The position numbers were made by a program, and so were the translations under genes. From the NCBI GenBank assembly GCA_902596975.1, contig CACJWS010000001.1, forward strand, positions 62,001-126,000: a stretch of 64,000 nucleotides of DNA. The letters run 5' to 3'. Positions 24,919-34,381 of the stretch are shown here, piece after piece. The notes beneath the pieces are model-generated. The model made no database searches, was not told the DNA's origin, and was given only the letters and a program-made list of their open reading frames with translations. The number at the start of each line of letters is the position of its first letter. Position 1 is the first letter of the stretch. Source of the DNA: an uncultured Pelagibacteraceae bacterium. GTDB taxonomy: Bacteria > Pseudomonadota > Alphaproteobacteria > Pelagibacterales > Pelagibacteraceae.

Positions 24919-25973
24919 TGACTAATAATTTTTTTGAAATTGAAAATGTATCTTTTGCTGCTGGCGGGAAAAATAAAGTTAATAATGTTTCTTTAAAAAT
25001 TGAAAATGAAGGTGAAATTGTATGTTTACTTGGCCCCTCAGGCATAGGTAAAACCACAATATTAAGAACTATTGCAGGTTTAGAAAAAATTAATAAAGGT
25101 AAAATTAATCTAAAAGGCAGAACAATTTCTTCTGAAAATATTCATATCGAACCAGAAAATCGTAATATTGCTCTATCATTTCAAGAGAACAGCTTATTTC
25201 CTCATTACAATATAGAAAAAAATATTAATCTTGGCTCTGATAGAGTGAAAGATGATAAAAAAATACAAACTAAAGAAGTAATTAATTTTTTAAACTTAAA
25301 CAAAATATTAAATAAATTTCCGCATGAGATAAGTGCTGGCGAAGCCCAAAGAGCATCTCTAGCAAGATCTTTAGTTTCTCAACCAGATTTATTAATGCTT
25401 GATGAGCCATTATCTAATGTAGATCAAAGTTTTAAGGAGGAAATTCAAGTTGAATTAAAACAAATTTTAACAAATTCTAAAATAACTACAATAATTGTAA
25501 CACACGATTCTTATGAAGCTTTTTATCTAGGCAGTAAATGTGGAATAATATTAGATGGTGAATTAAAGCAATATGATGATCCATATAATGTTTATCATTT
25601 GCCAAATTCAGTAGAGGTAGTTAATTTTTTAAATAGAGGCACATTAATACCAGCAGAAGTTACCAGTCCGAAAAGTCTTGAAAATGAAGATTTAGGTACA
25701 ATAACTGGAAATTTCGCTAGACCGTTCCCAATAGGATCTAAAGTAAAACTATTAATACAGCCAGAGGACTTACAGCATGATGATGCGAGCAATCTTAAAC
25801 TTGAAGTAGTAGATAGAAAATTCAGAGGATCAAATTTTATTTATACATTAAAAACATTAAGTAATAAATTAATACCAGTTTTTGTGCATTCTCATCATAT
25901 TCATCAACATGAAGTTGATGAAAAATTTGGTATAAAAAGACCCATCCATATCGATCATATTGTTTGCTTTTAA
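24918..25973 (+). CDS. fbpC: Iron(III) ABC transporter ATP-binding protein
   Basis: The 351-residue protein has Walker A GPSGIGKTT at 39-47, a degenerate signature ISAGEAQR near 142, and Walker B LLMLDEPLSNVD. A C-terminal regulatory (TOBE-like) region from about 240 is as in FbpC/SfuC. Its ATG overlaps the permease stop. A second dehydrogenase-type gene starts 26 bases further on and may share this transcript. Confidence 0.92.
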   Translation: MTNNFFEIENVSFAAGGKNKVNNVSLKIENEGEIVCLLGPSGIGKTTILRTIAGLEKINKGKINLKGRTISSENIHIEPENRNIALSFQENSLFPHYNIEKNINLGSDRVKDDKKIQTKEVINFLNLNKILNKFPHEISAGEAQRASLARSLVSQPDLLMLDEPLSNVDQSFKEEIQVELKQILTNSKITTIIVTHDSYEAFYLGSKCGIILDGELKQYDDPYNVYHLPNSVEVVNFLNRGTLIPAEVTSPKSLENEDLGTITGNFARPFPIGSKVKLLIQPEDLQHDDASNLKLEVVDRKFRGSNFIYTLKTLSNKLIPVFVHSHHIHQHEVDEKFGIKRPIHIDHIVCF

Positions 25974-25999
25974 ATTTAATCGTATAAATCACATTAAGT

Positions 26000-28438
26000 A
26001 TGAAAGAGTTACCAAAAAGTACTAAAGTAGTTGTTATAGGTGGAGGCGTTGCTGGAACATCATGTGCTTATCATCTGGCAAAATTTGGTTGGAAAGATGT
26101 AATTTTGCTTGAAAGAGATCAATTAACATCAGGAACTACTTGGCACGCTGCAGGTCTTCTTGGTCAATTAGGTGCATCATCAACAATTACAAAAATAAGA
26201 AAATATTCTTTAGATCTTTATAAAGATTTAGAAAAGACTACAGGTCTATCAACCGGAATGAAACAAAATGGTGCAATCACAGTTGCATCTACCAAAGAAA
26301 GAATGCAAGAACTACTAAGACAAGCAACAACTGCTCAATTATCAGATGTTGAAGTAGAAGTTCTTAATAAAAAACGTTTAAAGGAATTGTATCCCGTATT
26401 ACATAGTGAAGATATTGTGGGTGGTGTTTATATGCCAAAAGATGCTCAAGCAGATCCAGTTGGAGTAACTAACGTACTTGCAAAAGCTGCAAAAATGGAG
26501 GGCGCAAAGATTTTTGAAAAAACACCTGTAAAAAAAATTTTAATTAAAAATTCTAGAATTAGTGGGGTAGAAACTGATAAAGGTGTCATCGATTGTGAAT
26601 ACGTTGTTATGGCTACAGGAATGTGGTCAAGACAATTAGGTGAAGAAATTAATGTTAGTGTTCCTTTATACCCAAATGAACATTTTTATATAATCACTGA
26701 GCCAATAAAAAATTTACCTCAAAATCTTCCCGTTTTAAGAGATTATAATGCCTGTTTATATTTGAAAGAAGATGCAGGAAAAATGCTTGTTGGTATTTTT
26801 GAACCAAAGGCAAAACCGGCTTTTAAAGATACAGGAAGAGTGCCAGACAATTTTTCGTTTGGTGAACTGCCAGATGATTTTGATCACTTTGAACCTTTCT
26901 TAGTAAAATCATTTCATAGATTGCCAATGTTAGAAAGTGCAGGAATAAGAAAATTCTTCTCTGGTCCAGAGTCTTTTACTCCAGATACTCAATATTTATT
27001 AGGCGAAACCCCTGAAGTTAGAAATCTATATACATGTTGTGGCTTTAATAGCATTGGAATTGCTAGTTCAGGAGGAGCAGGTAGGGTTACTGCCGAATGG
27101 ATGATGAATGGATATATTAATGAAGATTTATTTTCAGTGGATATTAAAAGGTTTCAAAAATTCCATTCATCAAAAAACTTTATTATGGAAAGAGTAACAG
27201 AAACGCTTGGTGATCTGTATGGAATGCATTGGCCTTATAAACAACCAAATACATCAAGAAATCAAAAACTTTTGCCCTATCATGAAGAATTAAAAAGAGT
27301 AGGAGCTTGTTTTGGAGTTGCAGGAGGATTTGAAAGACCAATGTGGTATTCATTAAATGGTAAAGAGCCTAAATATGAATATAGTTTTAATTATCAAAAT
27401 TGGTACCCTTCAGCAAAACACGAAACTTTAAATGCAAGAAAAAATGTTGGTCTATTTGATTTCTCAACATTTTCAAAATTTGATTTGAAAGGTGAAAAAA
27501 CTCACCAAGAACTACAAAAGTTGTGTACCGCTAATATTAGAAATGAGATTGGAAAAACAACGTACACTCATATGTTAAATGAAGATGGTGGAATAGAAAC
27601 AGATTTAACTGTTGTATGTATGGATAAAAATTATTTTAGAATTGTAAGCTCAGCAGCTACGAGAGAACACGATAAATATCATATATTAAAGTATTTAGAT
27701 GAAGATGTATCATTTAAAGATGTAACAGAGGATATTTGTTGTTTAGGATTATTCGGTCCAAAGAGTAGAGAGATGATTTCGAAAATAAGTAATGATGATT
27801 TTAGTAATGATGAATTTAAGTTTGGGACTGGGAAGTTCATCATGATAAATGGTGTTAAAGTTTGGGCTCAACGACTTTCTTATGTTGGTGAATTAGGATT
27901 TGAGCTTTATGTTGACTCAAGTTTAGCTAAGGATTTATATGAAATTCTAATTGAAGAGGGAAAAAACTTCGAACTATCTCATTGTGGAATGCATGCAATG
28001 GATATTATGAGAATGGAAAGTGGATTTGTTCACTGGGGACATGATATTTCACCAGAGGAAAATCAGTATCAAGCAGGTTTAAAATTTGCAATTAGTTATA
28101 AGAAAAATGTAAACTTTATTGGAAAAGATGCTCTATTAAAAATTAAAGACCAAAAATTAGATAAAAGGATGATGATGTTTACTCTTAAAGATAGTAAACC
28201 TGGTGAGCCACTTTTATTACATGAAGAACCTATTTATATGGATAATAAAATTATTGGAAGAACAACTTCAGGAAATTATTCTTTTTGTTATGATAAAAAT
28301 CTTTCTTTTGGATATGTCAATTCTGGTAATACAGTTGAAACATTAAAAGACAAAAATATATATATTGAAATTGAAAAACAAAAATATCCAGTTGAGGTAT
28401 TGGAAAAACCTTTAAACAATAAGGATTTTAAGAACTAA
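26000..28438 (+). CDS. Second dimethylglycine/sarcosine dehydrogenase-like flavoprotein
   Basis: The 812-residue protein repeats the layout of the gene at 12063: FAD motif GGGVAGTS at about 14-21, TTWHAAG with the covalent-FAD His49, then a GcvT domain from about 430 with GELGFELYV. Paralogue motifs differ near the folate site (GHDISPEENQYQAGL here versus [15 protein letters not shown] in the first copy), so the substrates probably differ, for example sarcosine versus dimethylglycine. It lies 26 bases behind the iron transporter and overlaps a convergent gene by 11 bases. Confidence 0.85.
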   Translation: MKELPKSTKVVVIGGGVAGTSCAYHLAKFGWKDVILLERDQLTSGTTWHAAGLLGQLGASSTITKIRKYSLDLYKDLEKTTGLSTGMKQNGAITVASTKERMQELLRQATTAQLSDVEVEVLNKKRLKELYPVLHSEDIVGGVYMPKDAQADPVGVTNVLAKAAKMEGAKIFEKTPVKKILIKNSRISGVETDKGVIDCEYVVMATGMWSRQLGEEINVSVPLYPNEHFYIITEPIKNLPQNLPVLRDYNACLYLKEDAGKMLVGIFEPKAKPAFKDTGRVPDNFSFGELPDDFDHFEPFLVKSFHRLPMLESAGIRKFFSGPESFTPDTQYLLGETPEVRNLYTCCGFNSIGIASSGGAGRVTAEWMMNGYINEDLFSVDIKRFQKFHSSKNFIMERVTETLGDLYGMHWPYKQPNTSRNQKLLPYHEELKRVGACFGVAGGFERPMWYSLNGKEPKYEYSFNYQNWYPSAKHETLNARKNVGLFDFSTFSKFDLKGEKTHQELQKLCTANIRNEIGKTTYTHMLNEDGGIETDLTVVCMDKNYFRIVSSAATREHDKYHILKYLDEDVSFKDVTEDICCLGLFGPKSREMISKISNDDFSNDEFKFGTGKFIMINGVKVWAQRLSYVGELGFELYVDSSLAKDLYEILIEEGKNFELSHCGMHAMDIMRMESGFVHWGHDISPEENQYQAGLKFAISYKKNVNFIGKDALLKIKDQKLDKRMMMFTLKDSKPGEPLLLHEEPIYMDNKIIGRTTSGNYSFCYDKNLSFGYVNSGNTVETLKDKNIYIEIEKQKYPVEVLEKPLNNKDFKN

Positions 28439-29309
28439 GTTTTTTTTTTCTACTCTCGGCCTGAACAAATAAAACTCCAAAAACTATTATTCCAATAACT
28501 CCAAAAGTTTTATTAAAATCAAAAGGTACTCCAAATATATAAAAATTAATTAATGTTGACCAAATTAATTGTGAATATTGAAAATTAGTTACAAAAGATA
28601 AATTTGATAGCTGAATTGCAAATATAATTAAAAGGTGGCTAGTAAAACCTAATACACCTAGAAACACTAGCCAAATCCACAAACTTTTATTCTCAATTGG
28701 TGTCCAGTCAAACATTACATAAATAGAGAAAACAATGGCCCCTACAACAGCAGCATAAAATAACGCCACTAAAGGATCATTATTACCAGAAATAAATTTT
28801 GTAAAAAATTGATATAAAGCCCAACATACTGGTGGTACCAAAGGAAAAATTAAGTCTAAACTTAATACCTTCATACTTGGACTCATTGAATAAATTATAC
28901 ACCCAAAACTTAACAACATTAAAACTATACCTTTAGGTGAAAGAATATCTTTTAAAAATATCGCTGTTAAAATTGATACTATTAGTGGAGCTGAAAAGAA
29001 AACTACATAGATATCTACAAGGTCAAATTTTTGTAAAGAATGAATGAAAAAAAAAGTAGCAAAAACCATGAGGATCGATCTAATGATATTAATTTTAAAA
29101 TTACTTTTTAGGTTCAACTTAGGTTTTAATATTGCAAATAAAATTAAAATAATAACAAAGTGAAAAAAAAATCTGCCCCAAATTACTTGATTTAATGGCA
29201 TTAATGTTCCCAGATATTTTGCAGTAGAGTCTTGGCAAACTAAAATAAAAAATCCTGATATAGATAAAATTATAACTTTAGTAATAGATTTATTTTTTAA
29301 TAAATTCAT
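28428..29309 (-). CDS. EamA/DMT-family transporter
   Basis: The 293-residue protein has about ten hydrophobic segments in two repeats, with the EamA hallmark GRFFFHFVIILILFA near the second helix. These are drug/metabolite or amino-acid exporters of the inner membrane. The substrate is unknown. The stop lies inside the end of the convergent dehydrogenase gene. Confidence 0.85.
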   Translation of the reverse strand: MNLLKNKSITKVIILSISGFFILVCQDSTAKYLGTLMPLNQVIWGRFFFHFVIILILFAILKPKLNLKSNFKINIIRSILMVFATFFFIHSLQKFDLVDIYVVFFSAPLIVSILTAIFLKDILSPKGIVLMLLSFGCIIYSMSPSMKVLSLDLIFPLVPPVCWALYQFFTKFISGNNDPLVALFYAAVVGAIVFSIYVMFDWTPIENKSLWIWLVFLGVLGFTSHLLIIFAIQLSNLSFVTNFQYSQLIWSTLINFYIFGVPFDFNKTFGVIGIIVFGVLFVQAESRKKKLSS

Positions 29310-29324
29310 AGTTTTGAATAAACT

Positions 29325-30398
29325 TTAGACTGAACTAAGATTGTCTAAAATTTTTTTTGAACACTGTTCTGTATTACTAGACCCTTGAAGATCTTTTGTT
29401 CGACTGTTTTTATCTTTAAGAGTTAATTCAATTGATTTTACTATTCTATCAGAAGCTTCTTTTTCACCTAAATAATCTAACATCATAGCAGCTGACCAAA
29501 TTTGACCCACTGGATTAGCTATCCCTTGTCCCGCAATATCTGGCGCAGATCCATGTACGGGTTCAAATAATGATGGATACTTATTAGTTGGATTTATATT
29601 TCCAGACGGTGCAATACCAATAGTTCCAGTACAAGCTGGTCCTAGATCAGATAGAATATCCCCAAAAAGGTTTGATGCGACTATCACATCAAAACGTTCA
29701 GGACTTAGAACAAATCTAGCAGCTAATATATCAATATGGTACTGATCAGTTTCAACATCAGGATAATTTTTTTTATTTTCATTAAATCTTTCGTCCCAAT
29801 AAGGCATTGTAATTGATATTCCATTTGATTTAGTTGCACTTGTTATTTTTTTTCTTTTTCTTTTTTTAGCTAATTCAAATGCAAATTGTTGAACTCTATC
29901 TATTCCATATTTTGACATTATTGTTTCTTGGATAACTACCTCTCTATCAGTTCCCTGATACATTCTTCCACCGACTGATGAGTATTCACCTTCAGTATTT
30001 TCTCTTACAATTATCATGTCAATATCACCTGGCTTTTTATTAGCTAACGGAGCATTTACACCTTCAAAAAGTTTTACAGGTCTTAAGTTAATAAATTGAT
30101 CAAACTCTCTTCTAAATTTTAATAATGAACCCCAAAGTGTAATATGGTCAGGGTATTTATCTGGCATACCAACAGCACCAAAAAAAATTGCATCGTGTTT
30201 AATTAATTTATCTTTCCAGTCATCTGGCATCATTTTTCCATACTTTTCGTAATAATCACATGATGCAAAATCATAATCTTCTATATTCAATTTGAATTGA
30301 TGTTGTTGAGAAATTTCTTTTAATATTTTTTGTGCCTCAGGTACAACTTCTTTACCAATACCGTCACCAGCAATTGACGCTATAGAATACTCTTTCAT
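29325..30398 (-). CDS. Tartrate/D-malate dehydrogenase-family protein
   Basis: The 357-residue protein is a beta-decarboxylating dehydrogenase: GDGIGKEVVPEA at the start, LKFRREFDQFINLRPVKLF near 95-113, IVRENTEGEYSSVGG, and the metal/NAD region SNLFGDILSDLGP. RREFDQFINLRP is typical of tartrate dehydrogenase/D-malate dehydrogenase rather than isopropylmalate dehydrogenase. It oxidises and decarboxylates a 2-hydroxy acid with NAD. It starts one base before the stop of the GMP reductase gene, which is upstream on the same strand. Confidence 0.85.
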   Translation of the reverse strand: MKEYSIASIAGDGIGKEVVPEAQKILKEISQQHQFKLNIEDYDFASCDYYEKYGKMMPDDWKDKLIKHDAIFFGAVGMPDKYPDHITLWGSLLKFRREFDQFINLRPVKLFEGVNAPLANKKPGDIDMIIVRENTEGEYSSVGGRMYQGTDREVVIQETIMSKYGIDRVQQFAFELAKKRKRKKITSATKSNGISITMPYWDERFNENKKNYPDVETDQYHIDILAARFVLSPERFDVIVASNLFGDILSDLGPACTGTIGIAPSGNINPTNKYPSLFEPVHGSAPDIAGQGIANPVGQIWSAAMMLDYLGEKEASDRIVKSIELTLKDKNSRTKDLQGSSNTEQCSKKILDNLSSV

Positions 30399-31451
30399 TT
30401 ATTTTACAAATGTATCGTTAAATTGCTTTGTAACTCTTACAAAAGTCGTACATTTACTTAATTGTTTTAATGAGGGTGCTCCAACATATGTGCAACTACT
30501 TCTTACACCACCTAAAATATTTAAAATTGTATCATTAATTTTACCACGATACTTAACTCTTACTGTTCTACCTTCACTGCTTCTATAATCAGATAAACCA
30601 CCATAATGTTTTTTGTTAGCTGTTTCAGAACTTGATCCATAAAATTCTATATATTTTGAACCATTAGATTTTACTAATTTTCCTTTACCTTCATCGTGAC
30701 CCGCAAACATTCCTCCAAGCATAACAAAATCAGCTCCACCACCAAATGCTTTAGCAACATCACCTGGACATGTGCATCCACCATCTGCAATAATATGTGC
30801 ACCTAATCCGTGAGCAGCATCAGCGCATTCTATCACTGCACTTAACTGTGGATATCCAACTCCAGTTTGTATTCGTGTAGTACAGACACTTCCAGGTCCA
30901 ATTCCAACTTTAACAATATCTGCACCTGATAAAATTAATTCTTGAGTCATATCAGCGGTAACAACATTACCTGCTATGATTGTTTTCGTTGGATATTTAT
31001 CTCTAACAGATTTTAAAAATTTACTAAAATGCTCTGAATAACCGTTTGCAACATCAATACATATAAATTTAATGAAACTAAATTCTTTTAAAACTTTATC
31101 TAAATTTTGAAAATCTTCTTTTTTTGTTCCAATACTTAAAGCTACATTTGGATATATTGATTTAATTTTTTTAAATTGTTTTATTTTTTTAACATCATGC
31201 TGTTTTGTTAAGCATGTAATCATTCCATATTCTGATAACTTTTGTGCAACACCTAGCTCTCCAACACCATCCATGTTAGCAGCCATTATAGGAATTCCAG
31301 ACCATTCGTTATTACTGTATTTAAAACGATAAGTTCTCTTTAGATTTACATCTTTTCTACTTTTAAGAGTGCTTCTTTTAGGTCTAAAAAGTACGTCGGA
31401 ATAATCTAGTTTTAGCTCTTCTTCAATTCTCACAAAAATGAAGGTATACAT
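30399..31451 (-). CDS. guaC: GMP reductase
   Basis: The 350-residue IMPDH/GMPR-fold protein has [26 protein letters not shown], and the catalytic loop [11 protein letters not shown]. The LTKQH segment and length of about 350 without CBS domains indicate GMP reductase (GMP to IMP) rather than IMP dehydrogenase. A GTG codon at residue 7 (31433) aligns, from memory, with the start of E. coli GuaC and may be the real start. The ATG at 31451 is the outermost choice, and neither has a clear ribosome site. Confidence 0.88.
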   Translation of the reverse strand: MYTFIFVRIEEELKLDYSDVLFRPKRSTLKSRKDVNLKRTYRFKYSNNEWSGIPIMAANMDGVGELGVAQKLSEYGMITCLTKQHDVKKIKQFKKIKSIYPNVALSIGTKKEDFQNLDKVLKEFSFIKFICIDVANGYSEHFSKFLKSVRDKYPTKTIIAGNVVTADMTQELILSGADIVKVGIGPGSVCTTRIQTGVGYPQLSAVIECADAAHGLGAHIIADGGCTCPGDVAKAFGGGADFVMLGGMFAGHDEGKGKLVKSNGSKYIEFYGSSSETANKKHYGGLSDYRSSEGRTVRVKYRGKINDTILNILGGVRSSCTYVGAPSLKQLSKCTTFVRVTKQFNDTFVK

Positions 31452-31555
31452 CCAATGAATGATAATTCAATTTAATAATTAAGCTTATTAACCTTGTATT
31501 TGAACAATTTTAAAATTACTGATTGAATTGTAAAAATATAAATTAAAGTAAATAA

Positions 31556-32431
31556 ATGTTTGAAGGATTTAAGAGCAAATACGTCAAAGTTAAAAAAGGA
31601 AAAGTCTTTTGTAAAATTAAAGGAGATGGACCACCTTTATTATTACTTCATGGCTATCCTCAAACTCATTTAATGTGGCATAAAACAGCTCCAGAGTTAT
31701 CAAAAAGCTTTACTGTAGTTGCAGCAGACTTAAGAGGTTATGGAAACAGTTTAGCTCCACCATCTGATAATAAACATTTTAATTACTCAAAAAGAGAAAT
31801 GGCAAACGACATGAAACAAATGATGGTAAAATTAGGGTATAGTAAATTTCATGTTGCAGGCCATGATAGAGGTGGAAGAGTTGCTCATAGATTGGCAAGA
31901 GATCACAGAAAAAACGTGCTTGCTCTTAGCGTTTTAGATATTTGTCCAACTTTAGATATGTATGAATTAACAACAAGAGATTTTGCAAAAGCTTACTTTC
32001 ATTGGTTTTTCTTAATTCAACCAAAGTGGCTACCTGAAAGAATGATAATGAGTGATCCAAGAAAATGGATGAAGTATTGCTTAGATAAATGGTCTGGTAA
32101 TCATAAATTTGGAAAAGTTGAAGAGGGTTATCTAAAGTGCTTTCAGCAACCAAAGAGAATACATGCATCATGTGAGGATTATAGAGCATCTGCTACTATT
32201 GATCTTGATCATGACAGACACGATCGAAAGAAAAAATTAAATATTCCTGTTCAAGTATTATGGGGAAAAAATGGTGTTATAGGTAAACAATTTAAACCTA
32301 TTAAAATTTGGCAAAAATATTCAAATAAAAAAGTTTTAGGAGTTGCTGTTAAATCTGGACATTTTATACCAGAGCAAAATCCCAAAGAAACAATTAAACA
32401 ATTAAAGAGTTTCTTTTTAAAAAATGCTTAA
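31556..32431 (+). CDS. Alpha/beta hydrolase, haloacetate (fluoroacetate) dehalogenase-like
   Basis: The 291-residue protein has the alpha/beta-hydrolase fold with nucleophile motif GHDRGGR (Asp104, Arg105, Arg108), Asp128, His149-Trp150 (FHWFFLIQP), Trp179, Tyr209 and His269 (SGHFIPEQ). From memory, each matches a residue of Rhodopseudomonas fluoroacetate dehalogenase (Asp110, Arg111, Arg114, Asp134, His155, Trp156, Trp185, Tyr219, His280). The first seven share a constant offset of six. The enzyme hydrolyses a carbon-halogen bond in haloacetates. Natural substrate in seawater is not known. The next gene overlaps by 8 bases. Confidence 0.8.
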   Translation: MFEGFKSKYVKVKKGKVFCKIKGDGPPLLLLHGYPQTHLMWHKTAPELSKSFTVVAADLRGYGNSLAPPSDNKHFNYSKREMANDMKQMMVKLGYSKFHVAGHDRGGRVAHRLARDHRKNVLALSVLDICPTLDMYELTTRDFAKAYFHWFFLIQPKWLPERMIMSDPRKWMKYCLDKWSGNHKFGKVEEGYLKCFQQPKRIHASCEDYRASATIDLDHDRHDRKKKLNIPVQVLWGKNGVIGKQFKPIKIWQKYSNKKVLGVAVKSGHFIPEQNPKETIKQLKSFFLKNA

Positions 32432-33212
32432 AATTATTCCTAATAAAAAAAATATTGGCGCAGAATTAGTCTGTGATTTAAATAAAATTAATAACTCTAC
32501 CCTAAAAAAAATTAAATCTGCCTTATCAAAGTATGGGATGATTTATTTTAGAAAACAAAAATTAAATTCTGATCATTACATAAAATTTGCAAAAAAATTT
32601 GGAAAACTTGCAAACTATCCAAGACTTAAAGGATTGAATAAAAAATATCCTCAAATAACTGTTGTTCAAAGAAAATCCACTGATAAAGGACCTAGTTTTG
32701 GTGAGCAATTTCATACTGATTCCATTTATACAAAAAATCCGCCTAGATTTACGATGTTGTTATCTAAATTAGTTCCAAAAAAAGGTCAGGCAAACACAGA
32801 TTTTTGCTCTCAATATTTAGCTTATGAAAAATTACCTGCTAGCTTCAAAAGAAAGTTTAAAAACGAAAAATGTATATTTTCATCAGAAGGTCCTATCTCA
32901 GTAACAAGATTAGAAAGAGAGAAAGAAAAGGGTAAAAAATCTAAAGAACTTATTTCAAAGCATAAATTAATAAGAAAAATAAATAGTAAATACACTTTAT
33001 ATTGTAGTCCAGGTCACTTTATTGGTTTTAATAACAATAAAATTGATAAAAAATTAAAAACTTATTTATTTAAACACCAAGTAAAAAAAAGTTTTCAATA
33101 TTCTTTAGAATGGGAAAAGAACCAATTAGCTATTTGGGACAATAGATCTATGCTTCATCAAGCAACGGCTTTTAAAGGAGATAGAATTATGCATAGAATT
33201 ACTGTTCAATAA
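32424..33212 (+). CDS. TauD/TfdA-family 2-oxoglutarate dioxygenase
   Basis: The 262-residue protein has the HxD iron motif in EQFHTDSIYTKNPP and a distal His/Arg pair at the C-terminus (NRSMLHQATAF then RIMHRITV), typical of TauD/TfdA. Such enzymes hydroxylate and release sulfite, amines or phenoxy groups from small substrates. It overlaps the dehalogenase-like gene by 8 bases and the AEC transporter by 1, so the three probably act together. Confidence 0.82.
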   Translation: MLKIIPNKKNIGAELVCDLNKINNSTLKKIKSALSKYGMIYFRKQKLNSDHYIKFAKKFGKLANYPRLKGLNKKYPQITVVQRKSTDKGPSFGEQFHTDSIYTKNPPRFTMLLSKLVPKKGQANTDFCSQYLAYEKLPASFKRKFKNEKCIFSSEGPISVTRLEREKEKGKKSKELISKHKLIRKINSKYTLYCSPGHFIGFNNNKIDKKLKTYLFKHQVKKSFQYSLEWEKNQLAIWDNRSMLHQATAFKGDRIMHRITVQ

Positions 33213-34135
33213 TGTTTCAGGTTTTTTTAGGGTTAACACCATTTATAGGTATTACTCTCATTGGATATCTTTTGGGATATATTAAAATATTTGATTTACA
33301 AAAGGCTAGAATATTTAATTTATTTTCATTCTATATAGCTGTACCAGCTTTAATCATAAAACTAGTTGCACAAAGTGACGTTGGGGAAATAGATGTGTCT
33401 CAAATTTCATCATATTTTTTAATGCAATTAACGAGTGGAATATTTGCTTTCTTATTAACCAAAAATACTTTCAAAAGATCAATGCAAGAATCAATTATTT
33501 GGGCCCTAACAGTTGCCTTATCCAATCACGTAATATTAGTTTTACCTATTGCTGAAATATTCTTTAAAGTAAGTACAATAACTCAAATATCAGGTATTAT
33601 TTTAATGGATAGTGTAGTTTTATTATCCATAGTCAGCTTCTTTTTAGAACTTACTGTAAAAAAAAGAATAAAATTATTTCAGTTTTTAAGAAATTTAATA
33701 TTAAATCCCATGATATTAGCAATTTTAATCGGATTGATTATAAGAATTTCAAAAATCAATATAGACGAAACCCCATTTGAGTATATTCTTCAAAGATTGG
33801 CAGCATGTGTTATGCCAGTAGGTTTATTTGCAATCGGTATTATTCTTTCATTTTACTCAAAAAAAGTTGTCAATAAGTTAACAATTACTATTTCAATATT
33901 AAAACTTATTATATCACCATTGATTTTGCTAATTCTAGGGTACACGTTCTTTAATTTATCAAATCCAATTAATTTTGCTGGAGCTTTGTTGGTTAGCGTT
34001 GGCCCATGTGGAGCCACCTCAATTGTCATGTGCTCTGCATATAATGTAAGTCCAGAAAATATTATTAAGGCAATATTTATTTCAACATTTGCTTCAATAT
34101 TTACTTTTTTATTTACTATAAATTTATTAAGTTAA
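33212..34135 (+). CDS. AEC-family transporter
   Basis: The 307-residue protein has about ten transmembrane segments and the auxin-efflux-carrier (AEC/MdcF) pattern: GYLLGYIKIFD near the start, AVPALIIKLVAQ, and the C-terminal GPCGATSIVMCSAYN. Bacterial members move organic acids such as malonate. The start overlaps the TauD-like stop, suggesting that it moves the substrate or product of the dioxygenase or dehalogenase. Confidence 0.8.
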   Translation: MFQVFLGLTPFIGITLIGYLLGYIKIFDLQKARIFNLFSFYIAVPALIIKLVAQSDVGEIDVSQISSYFLMQLTSGIFAFLLTKNTFKRSMQESIIWALTVALSNHVILVLPIAEIFFKVSTITQISGIILMDSVVLLSIVSFFLELTVKKRIKLFQFLRNLILNPMILAILIGLIIRISKINIDETPFEYILQRLAACVMPVGLFAIGIILSFYSKKVVNKLTITISILKLIISPLILLILGYTFFNLSNPINFAGALLVSVGPCGATSIVMCSAYNVSPENIIKAIFISTFASIFTFLFTINLLS

Positions 34136-34139
34136 TACA

Positions 34140-34253
34140 ATGTCAAAAAGGTATAGTGGTAAATCATTCAAGGACTCTAGTGTAATGAAAAAAGCCAAAC
34201 TTTCACTTAAGGAAAAAAGAAAAATTAAAAAAGATAAGAAAAAGAACAAGTGA
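34140..34253 (+). CDS. 37-residue Lys-rich peptide
   Basis: The short frame gives 37 residues, of which 18 are Lys or Arg, concentrated in the C-terminal half (KEKRKIKKDKKKNK). It lies between the AEC gene and the tRNA. No ribosome site is obvious and poly-A DNA gives Lys codons easily, so it may be chance. If real, it would be a nucleic-acid-binding type of peptide. Confidence 0.3.
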   Translation: MSKRYSGKSFKDSSVMKKAKLSLKEKRKIKKDKKKNK

Positions 34254-34261
34254 AATCTTGT

Positions 34262-34289
34262 TTGCATCAAAAAATAAAAGTAGTATAAA
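34262..34289 (+). promoter_or_regulatory. Putative sigma-70 promoter of the tRNA gene
   Basis: TTGCAT (34262-34267) and TATAAA (34284-34289) are spaced 16 bases and end 15 bases before the mature tRNA, a sensible distance. This is a motif match in AT-rich DNA and so only moderately reliable. Confidence 0.4.
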
Positions 34290-34304
34290 CCAACAATTAT
34301 TTAC

Positions 34305-34381
34305 GGCGGGGTAGCTCAGTTGGTTAGAGCGCGGGACTCATAAGCCCGAGGTCAGTGGTTCGATCCCACTTCCCGCTACCA
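34305..34381 (+). tRNA. tRNA-Met (CAT), elongator
   Basis: The 77-base cloverleaf starts GGCGGGGTAGCTCAGTTGG, has anticodon CAT at 34339-34341, T-loop TTCGATC and an encoded CCA at the end. The G1-T72 wobble and TAGCTC D-arm fit elongator Met and exclude initiator tRNA, which starts with C1-A72. The anticodon stem has an A-G mismatch at its inner pair (34336/34344). The convergent apt stop codon lies directly against the last base. Confidence 0.93.
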
